Source of the DNA: an uncultured Lachnospiraceae bacterium
GTDB taxonomy: Bacteria > Bacillota > Clostridia > Lachnospirales > Lachnospiraceae
NCBI GenBank assembly: GCA_947570615.1
Contig: CANOVJ010000002.1
Span: 1 to 64,000, forward strand
DNA: 64,000 nt
Direction of reading: 5' to 3'
Shown here: positions 35,981 through 44,483 of the stretch, one piece after another
How the letters are laid out: the number at the start of each line of letters is the position of its first letter
Position numbering within the stretch: position 1 is the stretch's first letter
Notes under the pieces: model-generated
Database searches by the model: none
The model's input: the letters and a program-made list of their open reading frames with translations, nothing else
What the model was told of the DNA's origin: nothing
Position numbers and translations under genes: made by a program

Positions 35981-36757
35981 ATGCGGGTTTATCTTGATTT
36001 TATTTCTGCCAACTTAAAGAGCCAGATGCAGTATAAACTGTCCTTTCTGCTGACGGTTGTGGGGCAGTTTATCACGGCCTTTACTTCCTGGTTTGGCCTG
36101 TATTTTGTTGTGCAGCGGGTGGGAGCCATCGACGATTTTACACAGGGACAGGTGACCATATGCTTTTCGGTGATCATGCTTTCCTTTTCCATCGGGGAGC
36201 TGTTTGGCGGAGGCTTCGCGGTTTTCGCCCGGATTCTGGGAAACGGGGAGTTCGACCGGATCCTGATACGGCCGGGAAGCGTTCTTTTACAGGTGCTCTT
36301 TCCCCACATGGATTTCACACGAATCGGCCTGCTGCTCCAGGCCGTGCTGGTTCTGGGCATTGCGATCCCCAAAAGCGGCATTACGTGGACAGGCGCAAAA
36401 GCAGCGCTCTTGTGCCTCATGATCCTAAGCGGCAGCGTGGTATTTTTTGCTTTATTTCTGCTGAGCGCCACCTTTTCCTTTTTCACCACGCAGAGCCTGC
36501 AGTTTCTGGATATCCTGACCTATGGCGCGCGCTCATTCGGACGGTACCCCTTCTGCGTTTACGGGGAGACGGTACTGAAATTCCTCACCTTTGTGATCCC
36601 CCTGGCGCTGGTCCAGTATTACCCGCTTCTGTACCTGACAGAGCGTAAGACCAGCCCCCTCTACGCGCTGAGCCCTGCCATAGCTCTGCTGTTTTTAGCT
36701 CCCTGCCTTGCCTTCTTCCGTTTCGGCATAAGCCGCTACAAATCCACCGGCTCATGA
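35981..36757 (+). CDS. ABC-2 family transporter permease (DUF990-like), second subunit
   Basis: A 258-residue membrane protein with about six helices: KSQMQYKLSFLLTVVGQFITAFTSWFGLYFV at the start and FGGGFAVFARILGNGEFDRILIRPGSVLLQ, matching the 'RP' loop of its partner. Three ATG codons lie in a row (35975, 35978, 35981); the last has AGGGGGG at a useful distance. It ends the exporter operon, followed by the nested inverted-repeat element. Confidence 0.85.
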   Translation: MRVYLDFISANLKSQMQYKLSFLLTVVGQFITAFTSWFGLYFVVQRVGAIDDFTQGQVTICFSVIMLSFSIGELFGGGFAVFARILGNGEFDRILIRPGSVLLQVLFPHMDFTRIGLLLQAVLVLGIAIPKSGITWTGAKAALLCLMILSGSVVFFALFLLSATFSFFTTQSLQFLDILTYGARSFGRYPFCVYGETVLKFLTFVIPLALVQYYPLLYLTERKTSPLYALSPAIALLFLAPCLAFFRFGISRYKSTGS

Positions 36758-36777
36758 CCGCTGATTTATAATAATGT

Positions 36778-36974
36778 AAATGTATTTTTGCCATCGGCCA
36801 GCCGGAGAACGGCCCTTGCGGCGGATCATTTTCGAGGAGCCCTTTCAAAAACATCGGTACTTAGCAAGGTTTTTCACGAGCTTAGTACCGCTATGTTTTT
36901 GTAGAGCGAAAGCGCGGCGACGAGGAACTGATCCGCCGCAAGGGCGTCCTCCCACTCTCCTGAAAAATACATTT
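36778..36974 (+). repeat. Nested inverted-repeat element (~197 bp) between exporter and sigma factor
   Basis: Three tiers of inverted repeats share one centre. The ends are AAATGTATTTTT (36778-36789) and AAAAATACATTT (36963-36974), perfect over 12 bp. The middle is GCCCTTGCGGCGGATCA (36812-36828) and its exact complement (36929-36945), 17 bp. The inner pair is CAAAAACATCGGTACT (from 36846) with AGTACCGCTATGTTTTTG (to 36901), allowing a 2-nt bulge. It fills most of the 302-bp gap 36758-37059. It has no ORF and no obvious target-site duplication. It may be a miniature inverted-repeat element or a large structured leader/terminator. Confidence 0.75.
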
Positions 36975-36979
36975 CCCCG

Positions 36980-37009
36980 GGAACCTTTTGCCCATTTCGG
37001 CAATCTTAT
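36980..37009 (+). promoter_or_regulatory. Possible ECF-type autoregulated promoter
   Basis: GGAACC (36980-36985) followed by TTTT and, after an 18-bp spacer, TCTTAT (37004-37009), directly after the inverted-repeat element and ~50 bp before the sigma factor start. An AAC-core -35 is typical of ECF sigma factors; autoregulation is inferred. Confidence 0.35.
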
Positions 37010-37059
37010 ATGTAAAAGCCGGAAATAAACGGCTCTCCAGGAGGTGATAAACATCTGTT

Positions 37060-37521
37060 ATGGATCATGAAACATTTACCGCACTGATACGGCAGTATAC
37101 GCCGAATATGTACCGTCTTTCCTGCGGGATGCTCCGCTGCTCTGCGGACGCGGAGGACGCCGTCAGCGAGGCGGTGCTGCGGGCATGGGAAAATCTGGAC
37201 AGACTCAAAAAGCCGGAAAGCTTTAAGGCCTGGATTATGCAGATCACTGCCAATGAGGCCCGGAAAATCTACCGCCACACAAGGAGAGTGAGCTGTGTGG
37301 AATCGGTGGAGGATGTGACGCCGGTTTTCGCGGATGATCATCATGAGCTCTGGGACGCTGTGATGAAGCTGGACGAGGGGTACCGGGCGGTCATCATTCT
37401 GTATTTTTATGAGCGTCTGTCCATCAGGGAGATCGCAAAAGCCCTTCACATTGCGGAGGGGACGGTGAAATCAAGGCTTTCGAGAGGGAAGAAGCTGTTA
37501 AAGGAGGTGCTTTCACAGTGA
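37060..37521 (+). CDS. ECF-type RNA polymerase sigma factor
   Basis: A 153-residue sigma-70 family factor with only regions 2 and 4. Region 2: YRLSCGMLRCSADAEDAVSEAVLRAWENLDRLKKPESFKAWIMQI. Region 4: LDEGYRAVIILYFYERLSIREIAKALHIAEGTVKSRLSRGKKLL, with a helix-turn-helix. AGGAGG precedes the ATG. The downstream gene overlaps by 4 bp and encodes a membrane protein, the usual arrangement for a sigma/anti-sigma pair. Confidence 0.92.
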   Translation: MDHETFTALIRQYTPNMYRLSCGMLRCSADAEDAVSEAVLRAWENLDRLKKPESFKAWIMQITANEARKIYRHTRRVSCVESVEDVTPVFADDHHELWDAVMKLDEGYRAVIILYFYERLSIREIAKALHIAEGTVKSRLSRGKKLLKEVLSQ

Positions 37522-39128
37522 GCAGTCAGTGGGAAAGAAAATTATTTGAGATGGCAGAGGAGGAGCGGATTACGGTGCCGGATTCTCTCAATGGAAGGAT
37601 CGAAGGGAATCTGCTGGAAACAAAAAGACAGGCCCGAAATACGGCCAGAAGGCGGAGCGGACGGCCTGTAAGGCTGAAAAAGGCGCTGATCCTGGCCGCG
37701 GCTATGACGATGCTGTTTTCTATCACGGCCACCGCCGCGGTGAGCGCGTGGCGCCAGAGGATGGAGGCCATGAATCAGGAGAAGCTGGAGGAGTATTTTG
37801 CACAGATTTATACCGCGAAGCTTCCATCTGACAATTACAACCGTCCCCTGTCCGAGTCGGAGCGTTCCCGGATGGAGACCCTTGCCGCGGACTATGAAGG
37901 ACAGGGGCGTTTTCCGCAGGGAGAGCTTGTGATGCTGGAGGAGGCGGAAGACTATAAGGGAAAGAGTGTGGGATTTCTTGGAAGCACCGGAACCTTCTTT
38001 CTGCCGGAAAAGGAGATGAGCGACGAGGAGCTTTTGCAGATTGTGGATTTCAGGTATAAGAGGGATTACAGCCTGCAGAAAATGAATGAGATGATCGACT
38101 CAGGCCAGGCGCAGTTCCCGGAAGAGGCCGCCAGTGTGCAGGCGCCCAAGGAGAGCACGGAGAACGAAAAGGAGCGTTTTGCATCGGGAGATCCCGGGCA
38201 GGAGCTCACCCTTTGCTACACAGGGGATCTGTCCATCACCTCCGTGACGGCGGGGAACGACTGTCTTTTCTTAAGCGGATGGAATACGCTGCACAGGATG
38301 GAGTTTGGAAGCAGTGATTCCACAGTCTTCTTTGATGATTTTGAGAAAGAGAGCCTTGTGACGGCGCTCTGCCAGGATCAGGAGGGACAGATCTATCTGG
38401 GACTGGTGGAACTGCAGGAGGATGGAAGCTGGGAGAACGGTCTGTGGGTGCTGGATCGGGACGGAAATTTCCTGCGAAAAATCGACCTTGCGCCTTTCCG
38501 GGCCGATACGGTTTTCCATGTGGGAGGTCCGGAAGGGGCGAAAAGCACCGGCCAGATCTGGCACATGGCGGTGGACGGGGAGGGGTATCTGTATCTGAGA
38601 GGCTCAGGCTTTCAGGATGCGTCCATGATGCTGATCCTGGACCGGGACGGAAATCTCGTCTCCCGTATCGACAACGACGAATATCATGCTGGCCCGAGCT
38701 CAGGACTTGGAACCGGCGGGGATCAAAAGGTGTACACCGCGTTGTTTAACAGGGATCACCGGCTGGGCATCGCCAGTATCAATCCACAGGAAGGCACGCT
38801 GGAGGATATCTGTATGGAAATCGTACCGGAGGACACCATCAGCTTCGACGTGGTGGGCAGAGGGCATGACGCGGACTTTGTGATGTGGGGCTACAGCGGA
38901 CTCTTTTCCTATAATAAAGGAGATCCGAAGGCCGAGCTGATAAGAGAAGCCTGGGAGACGCCCTGCGAGGTGGAGGGATCGCTGCGCTGCGCGCTGCCCG
39001 ATGGAAGGATCCTGCTGGTCGCGGCGACAGAGTATCGACAGACGACTGACGCGGCAGGAACGGAGCGGAACGAGCGGGTACCGGAAAAGACATATTTTTA
39101 TTATCTTCCGGGACTGCGGGGGCAGTGA
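37518..39128 (+). CDS. Large single-pass membrane protein, probable anti-sigma factor with extracellular propeller-like domain
   Basis: A 536-residue protein. The first ~55 residues are cytoplasmic and basic, one transmembrane helix follows (ALILAAAMTMLFSITATAAV, about 57-76), then an extracellular region. After a helical segment (to ~210), repeated blocks such as LDRDGNFLRKIDL and LDRDGNLVSRIDND recur in a pattern like NHL or YVTN beta-propeller blades. Coupling to the ECF sigma gene by a GTGA overlap implies that it holds or releases the sigma factor in response to an outside signal. No zinc-binding HxxxCxxC anti-sigma motif is present, so the role is inferred from position. Confidence 0.75.
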   Translation: MSSQWERKLFEMAEEERITVPDSLNGRIEGNLLETKRQARNTARRRSGRPVRLKKALILAAAMTMLFSITATAAVSAWRQRMEAMNQEKLEEYFAQIYTAKLPSDNYNRPLSESERSRMETLAADYEGQGRFPQGELVMLEEAEDYKGKSVGFLGSTGTFFLPEKEMSDEELLQIVDFRYKRDYSLQKMNEMIDSGQAQFPEEAASVQAPKESTENEKERFASGDPGQELTLCYTGDLSITSVTAGNDCLFLSGWNTLHRMEFGSSDSTVFFDDFEKESLVTALCQDQEGQIYLGLVELQEDGSWENGLWVLDRDGNFLRKIDLAPFRADTVFHVGGPEGAKSTGQIWHMAVDGEGYLYLRGSGFQDASMMLILDRDGNLVSRIDNDEYHAGPSSGLGTGGDQKVYTALFNRDHRLGIASINPQEGTLEDICMEIVPEDTISFDVVGRGHDADFVMWGYSGLFSYNKGDPKAELIREAWETPCEVEGSLRCALPDGRILLVAATEYRQTTDAAGTERNERVPEKTYFYYLPGLRGQ

Positions 39129-39331
39129 CTTTTCTCCTGATGATTTTTGAAATTTAATATTTATAATTGAGAATGTCATGTTATACTATACAGGAAAGCC
39201 TCTGCCTGTGGAGGATACATGGCATTCTTTTTGTGACGGACGCGCCCGCATTTCGCGGGATGGGCGGACGCCGGACGGCCGCTGTGGATGGGCGGGAGCC
39301 TTAAGAACATCAGAAAAGGAGTATGGAAAGT

Positions 39332-39757
39332 ATGAAGAATCTGTTAAACCAGATCATGAAGTTCGGCATTGTGGGGCTGTTCTGCTTTTTTATCGACTTT
39401 GGGATTACCACGGGATTTACCAATCTGCTGGGCATTCATTATCTGGTTTCCAAGTTTCTGGGATTCGTGGTATCGGCGGTGGTGAACTATCTGCTGAGTA
39501 TAAAATTTGTTTTTACCCAGAAAAAGGAGATGGACAAAAAGAAGGAGTTCAGCGTCTTTCTGATTCTGTCGGCCTTTGGGCTTCTCATCAATGAGGTGGT
39601 GATGTATGTCTGCATCGACGGGGTTTACGCCCACAGCCCGTGGCTTAAGGAGCTGGTGAGCGATGGAAATATGGTGGCGCTGAGCTCGGTGCTGGCAACA
39701 GGGATCGTCATGGTCTACAATTTCATCTCGAGAAAGCTTTTTCTGGAAAGAAAATAG
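39332..39757 (+). CDS. GtrA family membrane protein
   Basis: A 141-residue protein with four hydrophobic helices: MKFGIVGLFCFFIDFGITTGF, FLGFVVSAVVNYLLSIKFVF, FSVFLILSAFGLLINEVVMYV, VLATGIVMVYNFISRKLF. GtrA-family proteins are thought to move polyprenyl-linked sugars or help cell-surface polysaccharide synthesis. ATG 39332 has AAAGGAG at 10 bp; ATG 39323 is too close to it. The ~200-bp leader has a GC-rich stretch with a CCCGC/GCGGG hairpin near 39249 but no ORF that I trust. Confidence 0.88.
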   Translation: MKNLLNQIMKFGIVGLFCFFIDFGITTGFTNLLGIHYLVSKFLGFVVSAVVNYLLSIKFVFTQKKEMDKKKEFSVFLILSAFGLLINEVVMYVCIDGVYAHSPWLKELVSDGNMVALSSVLATGIVMVYNFISRKLFLERK

Positions 39758-39760
39758 GCC

Positions 39761-40498
39761 ATGGATGCGAAACGGTTTGAGGAGATCAGAAACGCCGCGG
39801 TAAGCTCCGCCAGGGAGCGGCGCGGTATCGGTACATATAAGGAAAAGACGCTCCATGCCATTTTGAAGGATTACTATGCTCCGGATAAAAGTATGCAGGA
39901 GATTTCCGTGGACGGTTATGTGGCGGATATTTTTACCGGGAAGGAGATCATCGAGATCCAGACGGCGAACCTGAATCAGATGCGCGCGAAGCTGGATTGC
40001 TTTCTCTCCCGTTATCCGGTGACGGTGGTGTACCCCATTGCCCGGATCAAATATTTGAGCTGGATCGATCAGGAGAGCGGCGAATGCTCCAAACCCCGCA
40101 AAAGCCCGGTGAGGGGATCCGTCTACAGGGCCTTCGTGGAGCTCTACAAGATCAAGAGTTCTCTTTCAAGCGATAACCTGCGGCTGTGCTTTCCCCTGCT
40201 GGAGGTGGAGGAATACCGACTCTTAAACGGCTGGAGCCAGGACAAAAAGAAGGGCTCCTGCCGCTATGACAGGGTTCCCCTTGCGCTTTTGGACGAGATC
40301 CGGCTGGAAAAACCGGAGGATTACCTTCGACTGATCCCCCGGGATCTTCCGGAGCCCTTCACCGTAGTGGAATTCGGGAAGGCTGTGGGGGAGAAAAAGC
40401 GCATTGCAGGGATCGTGCTGCATGTTCTGAATTATCTGAAGGTGCTGGAGAGGGGTGAGAACAGAGGGCGATATTATACATACAGACGGGCCCTGTAA
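39761..40498 (+). CDS. Uncharacterised protein with PD-(D/E)XK-like motif and winged-helix-like C-terminus
   Basis: A 245-residue protein, not assigned to a known family with confidence. The first half has a restriction-endonuclease-fold look: an N-terminal helix with Glu (YKEKTLHAILKDYYAP), then VDGYVADIFTGKEIIEIQTANL, where Asp and Glu-x-Gln would be the catalytic set, then KLDCFLSRYPVTVVYPIA. The C-terminal part (EPFTVVEFGKAVGEKKRIAGIVLHVLNYLKVLERGENRGRYYTYRR) reads like a winged helix. It starts 3 bp after gtrA. A structure-specific or transcript-linked nuclease is a guess. Confidence 0.65.
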   Translation: MDAKRFEEIRNAAVSSARERRGIGTYKEKTLHAILKDYYAPDKSMQEISVDGYVADIFTGKEIIEIQTANLNQMRAKLDCFLSRYPVTVVYPIARIKYLSWIDQESGECSKPRKSPVRGSVYRAFVELYKIKSSLSSDNLRLCFPLLEVEEYRLLNGWSQDKKKGSCRYDRVPLALLDEIRLEKPEDYLRLIPRDLPEPFTVVEFGKAVGEKKRIAGIVLHVLNYLKVLERGENRGRYYTYRRAL

Positions 40499-40571
40499 GA
40501 GGAAACCGGAAGTAATTCGCAGAACTGTGTGTGGAGAACAGGGGCAGAATGCCTGAGAAAGGGGATATAAA

Positions 40572-42014
40572 ATGCAGAAAACAGAAAAAATACCTTATCG
40601 CCGTGAGAGAATGAGCGCGGTATCCATCAATTTACAGGAGCAGATCATGGAAAATCATGTGACCTTTTACATGGAAGGGGAAAAGGAAACCAGCGTTTTT
40701 CATGGGAAATTCCTGGAAAAATGGGCGGAGCTTTCCGGTCAGGGAGGCTTTCGGCTTCTGGTGGGGATGGGAAAGGACGAGGACAGGGAAAGCGGAAGGG
40801 TGCGGGAGATCTGCGCCTGCGCCGCCAGAGAGATGAAGGAGCGGGACATACGGGAATTTTCCTGCGATGTGGGTCCGATTGTGTCCGCATGGGGTCAGGA
40901 AGTCCTGAAGGAGGCGGCGGAGGGGATTGTGCTGGGCCTTTACAGCATGGAACGGCTCTCCGATCAGGAGGAAAAAACCTGGAAGGCGGCCTTTACCGGG
41001 ATCCCCTGTGATGAGACGGCGCAGAGACTGATCCGGGAGGGGGAGGTTCTGGCGGGAGCGGTGATTTTTGCAAGAGATATGGTGAACCGCCCGGCAAACT
41101 GCCTTCGGCCGGAGGATTTTGCCGCGCAGATCACGGCCCTGATGGAAGGACTTCCGGTTGAAACGCAAATCCTTCCTCTTTCGAGACTCCGGGAGGAGGG
41201 AATGGGCGCTTTTCTGGCGGTAGGCGAGAGCAGCGCTTATCCGCCCTGTATGATGGTGATGCGTTATCTGCCGAAAAAGGCGGGCGAATCTGCCGGTGAT
41301 ATCACTGCGCTGGTGGGAAAGGGCGTGATGTGCGATACCGGCGGCTATTGTATCAAGGGAAGTCAGAGCATGGCGGGCATCAAGGGCGATATGGCGGGAG
41401 GAGCGGCCGTTGCCGCAGCGATATATGCGCTGGCCGTAAACGGCGTATCCGCCAATGTGATCGGCGTCATTCCCATGTGTGAAAACCGGATCGCTCCGGG
41501 CAGCATGATTCCAGGGGATGTGGTGCGGGCCGGAGACGGCACCCTGGTAGAGATTCTCAACACGGACGCGGAGGGGCGTCTGATTCTGGCGGACGCGGTA
41601 AGCTATGCCCTGCGCAGAGAGCATGCGGAGAGAGTTGTGGATATCGCCACCCTGACAGGCGCCATGGCGCGGATGTTCGGAAACAGCATCTCCGGCATGA
41701 TGGCGCAGGGGGAGGAATTCTGCCAGAAATTCCTTGCGGCGGCAGAGTACACGGGAGAGCGTTTCTGCCGGGTTCCCTGGTACCGGGAGCATGAGAAGAT
41801 GATTAAGAGCGAGATCGCCGATATCAAAAATGTCAGCGATTCCTGCCCGGCTATCACGGCAGGCCTTTTCATCCGCCACTTTGCAGGAGAAAAGCCCTGG
41901 ATTCATCTGGATATCGCCGGAACAGCCGATGTGGACAGGCCCGTGTTCGCCTGGCAGGAGAAGGGCGCTACGGGAGTGGGCGTGCTGACCATGTATGAGC
42001 TCTGTAAAGGATGA
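40572..42014 (+). CDS. Leucyl aminopeptidase family protein (M17)
   Basis: A 480-residue cytosolic aminopeptidase releasing N-terminal residues with two metal ions. Metal ligands are recognisable: VGKGVMCDTGGYCIKGSQSMAGIKGDMAGG (Lys, Asp and Asp sites), then NTDAEGRLILADA, the family signature. The more usual F-D-S-G reads C-D-T-G here. The N-terminal macro-like domain is present but divergent. GAGAAAGGGG lies before the ATG at 40572. It is preceded by a 73-bp gap and appears to stand alone. Confidence 0.92.
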   Translation: MQKTEKIPYRRERMSAVSINLQEQIMENHVTFYMEGEKETSVFHGKFLEKWAELSGQGGFRLLVGMGKDEDRESGRVREICACAAREMKERDIREFSCDVGPIVSAWGQEVLKEAAEGIVLGLYSMERLSDQEEKTWKAAFTGIPCDETAQRLIREGEVLAGAVIFARDMVNRPANCLRPEDFAAQITALMEGLPVETQILPLSRLREEGMGAFLAVGESSAYPPCMMVMRYLPKKAGESAGDITALVGKGVMCDTGGYCIKGSQSMAGIKGDMAGGAAVAAAIYALAVNGVSANVIGVIPMCENRIAPGSMIPGDVVRAGDGTLVEILNTDAEGRLILADAVSYALRREHAERVVDIATLTGAMARMFGNSISGMMAQGEEFCQKFLAAAEYTGERFCRVPWYREHEKMIKSEIADIKNVSDSCPAITAGLFIRHFAGEKPWIHLDIAGTADVDRPVFAWQEKGATGVGVLTMYELCKG

Positions 42015-42117
42015 TTGCCGACAGGAATCCAATTTGGCAGGAATCAGAGAAAAGACGGGCAGAATGGCGATACATACTGACGGTTATGGAATAATAATGT
42101 GAGAGCGGGAGAGATCG

Positions 42118-42867
42118 ATGGCAACCTGGGTAACGCATATGATGATAGCGGACGGAGTGCTGGAGAGTGTTTCAGAACTGGACAGGCGCGGTTTTTGTGT
42201 GGGAAACATAGCGCCGGATTGTAATGTGGAAAATGAAGACTGGACACGGTTTACGCCTTCACGCAGCATAACCCACTGGATGGATACGGAGAGAAAAAAA
42301 GCTTCCGACTGCGAGAAATTTTATGAGGAATATATTGAAAACCGATGGCAGGACATAAGATCCGAGGAGGAATATTCGTTTCTGCTGGGCTACTATTCTC
42401 ACCTGATCACTGATGCTGAATTCCAGAGATTTATTCGTGATGAAAGCCGGATCGCTGATGTCTGGAGACGAATTAAGGAACATCCCGTATTGTCAGAAAA
42501 GGCATCCGGAATGTCGGAAAACTGGGATTCTGTGAAAAAGCTTATTGGCAAAAAAGAAAGAATGAAAGATATTTATACGATGGAGGCTGATTATCTGGCG
42601 AATCATCCTGGGGCCGGATACCTTACGGAGATCCTGAACCTGAAAAGCTTTCCTGACTATATCGATTATCTGCCGGAAGGTGCCATTGTGCGAAAGATCG
42701 CTGTCGTGGGATACCTTCCCCAAAGAGAAACCGGCGATTATTCCTGGATCGGAATGTCACAGGAGGAGTATGAATATTTTGTGGACAGGGCGATCGAGCT
42801 GGTTGTCAGAGCTCTCGAAAAGCATAAAATCCGTTCAGGCTTTTTGTTGAAAAAACAGGGGATTTGA
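42118..42867 (+). CDS. Zinc-dependent phospholipase C family protein
   Basis: A 249-residue helical protein of the zinc-dependent phospholipase C/S1-P1-like fold. Residues that would bind zinc: THMMIADGV, GNIAPDC, ITHWMD, and FLLGYYSHLITDAEF with its His and Asp. No signal peptide is seen, so it is probably intracellular, unlike secreted clostridial alpha-toxin. Activity on lipids is not established for this subfamily. The promoter of the miaB operon lies across its last codons. Confidence 0.82.
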   Translation: MATWVTHMMIADGVLESVSELDRRGFCVGNIAPDCNVENEDWTRFTPSRSITHWMDTERKKASDCEKFYEEYIENRWQDIRSEEEYSFLLGYYSHLITDAEFQRFIRDESRIADVWRRIKEHPVLSEKASGMSENWDSVKKLIGKKERMKDIYTMEADYLANHPGAGYLTEILNLKSFPDYIDYLPEGAIVRKIAVVGYLPQRETGDYSWIGMSQEEYEYFVDRAIELVVRALEKHKIRSGFLLKKQGI

Positions 42868-42875
42868 AGTATAAT
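42847..42875 (+). promoter_or_regulatory. Sigma-A promoter for the miaB-mutSL-miaA cluster
   Basis: TTGAAA (42847-42852), 17-bp spacer, perfect TATAAT (42870-42875), overlapping the stop region of the preceding gene and 64 bp before the miaB ATG. Confidence 0.7.
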
Positions 42876-42938
42876 AGCAGAGCATTTTTATAACCGGGAT
42901 TAAGAGAGTAAAAAATAAACAAAGCAGAAAGATGAAAG

Positions 42939-44450
42939 ATGAACTCCCATATTAATTTGAAAAATATCATGCCAGAACAATTAAAGCATACAGACCTGGA
43001 CAGGGTCGATGTTCATTGCAGTCCTCCCGATTTTGAGCCGCAGCGCCAATATTATTTTATGGCGAAATGCAGGCAATATGTGAAAGAGGAATCGGAGCGT
43101 GTCGGACATATATTGACCGCATCAGTCATCACCTTCGGCTGCCAGATGAACGCCCGGGATTCCGAAAAGCTCTCCGGCATCCTGGAGGCGGTGGGCTATG
43201 AGCTGACGGAGTGTGAGGAAGCAGACTTTGTGATCTACAACACCTGCACCGTCCGGGATAATGCCAATCAGCGGGTGTACGGACGGCTGGGCCATCTGAA
43301 TTCCCTGAAAAAAAGGAATCCGCACATGCGCATCGCTCTGTGCGGCTGTATGACGCAGGAGCCCTCTGTAATCGAAAAGCTCCGAAGGAGCTACCGCTTT
43401 GTGGATCTGATTTTTGGCACCCACAATATTTTCAAATTCGCGGAGCTCCTCTGCGATATGTTCGAGGCAGAGGGGATGACGGTAGATATCTGGGAGGATA
43501 CCACACAGATCGTGGAGGATCTGCCGGTGGAGCGCAAATATCCCTTCAGGTCCGGTATCAACATCATGTTCGGCTGCAACAATTTCTGCAGCTACTGTAT
43601 CGTACCCTATGTGAGAGGCCGGGAGCGCAGCCGGGAGCCCGGGGAGATACTCAGGGAGATCAGAGAGCTCGTATCGGACGGTGTGGTCGAGGTGATGCTC
43701 CTGGGACAGAATGTGAATTCTTACGGTAAGAACCTGAAAAATCCCATGAGCTTCGCGCAGCTTCTTAAGGAGGTGGAAAAGATCGAAGGGCTTAAGAGAA
43801 TCCGGTTTATGACCTCCCATCCAAAGGATTTGTCCGATGAGCTGATTCAGGTTATGAAGGAGTCAGAAAAGATATGCAGGCACCTTCATCTGCCTTTGCA
43901 GTCTGGTTCAACCAGAATCTTAAAGGCCATGAACAGAAAATACACGAAGGAGCAGTACCTGGAGCTGGTGGAAAAGATTCGAAGGGAGATTCCGGATATG
44001 GCCATCACCACGGACATCATCGTGGGCTTTCCGGGGGAGACGCCGGAGGATGTGGAGGAGACCATCGATGTGGTCAGGAGGGTGCGCTACGACAACGCCT
44101 TTACCTTTATCTACTCCAGGCGAACGGGAACCCCTGCCGCCGCCATGGGGAACCAGGTACCGGAGGATGTGGTGAAGGAAGGGTTCGACAGGCTTCTTAA
44201 GGTTGTTCAGGATACCGCCAGGGAGCGGGTGGCAGAGCTTTCCGGGCAGATTCACAGGGCGCTGGCGGAGGAGGTGAACGGGCAGGATCCGGCTTATCTC
44301 ACGGGGCGGCTTTCCAACAATACCATCGTACATTTTAAGGGAGATAAGAGCCTGATCGGTAAAATCCTGCCGGTGTACCTGAAGGAATGCCACGGGTTTT
44401 ATTATATCGGAGAAATATCACAGGAAAATACGGAGAAAGCCGGCGTTTAA
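42939..44450 (+). CDS. miaB: tRNA-2-methylthio-N6-dimethylallyladenosine synthase
   Basis: Radical SAM methylthiotransferase that adds the 2-methylthio group to i6A37 in tRNA. The N-terminal UPF0004 domain has its three cysteines (FGCQMNARDSE, YNTCTVRDNA, LCGCMTQ); the radical SAM motif is CNNFCSYCIVPYVRGRERSR; a C-terminal TRAM domain follows. The 503 residues include an N-terminal extension of ~55 residues seen in clostridial MiaB. It makes a functional pair with miaA downstream, which provides the i6A substrate; mutS and mutL lie between. Confidence 0.96.
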   Translation: MNSHINLKNIMPEQLKHTDLDRVDVHCSPPDFEPQRQYYFMAKCRQYVKEESERVGHILTASVITFGCQMNARDSEKLSGILEAVGYELTECEEADFVIYNTCTVRDNANQRVYGRLGHLNSLKKRNPHMRIALCGCMTQEPSVIEKLRRSYRFVDLIFGTHNIFKFAELLCDMFEAEGMTVDIWEDTTQIVEDLPVERKYPFRSGINIMFGCNNFCSYCIVPYVRGRERSREPGEILREIRELVSDGVVEVMLLGQNVNSYGKNLKNPMSFAQLLKEVEKIEGLKRIRFMTSHPKDLSDELIQVMKESEKICRHLHLPLQSGSTRILKAMNRKYTKEQYLELVEKIRREIPDMAITTDIIVGFPGETPEDVEETIDVVRRVRYDNAFTFIYSRRTGTPAAAMGNQVPEDVVKEGFDRLLKVVQDTARERVAELSGQIHRALAEEVNGQDPAYLTGRLSNNTIVHFKGDKSLIGKILPVYLKECHGFYYIGEISQENTEKAGV

Positions 44451-44483
44451 CATCCCTTGGGACGGCTGCGCTGAAGAAGCGGA

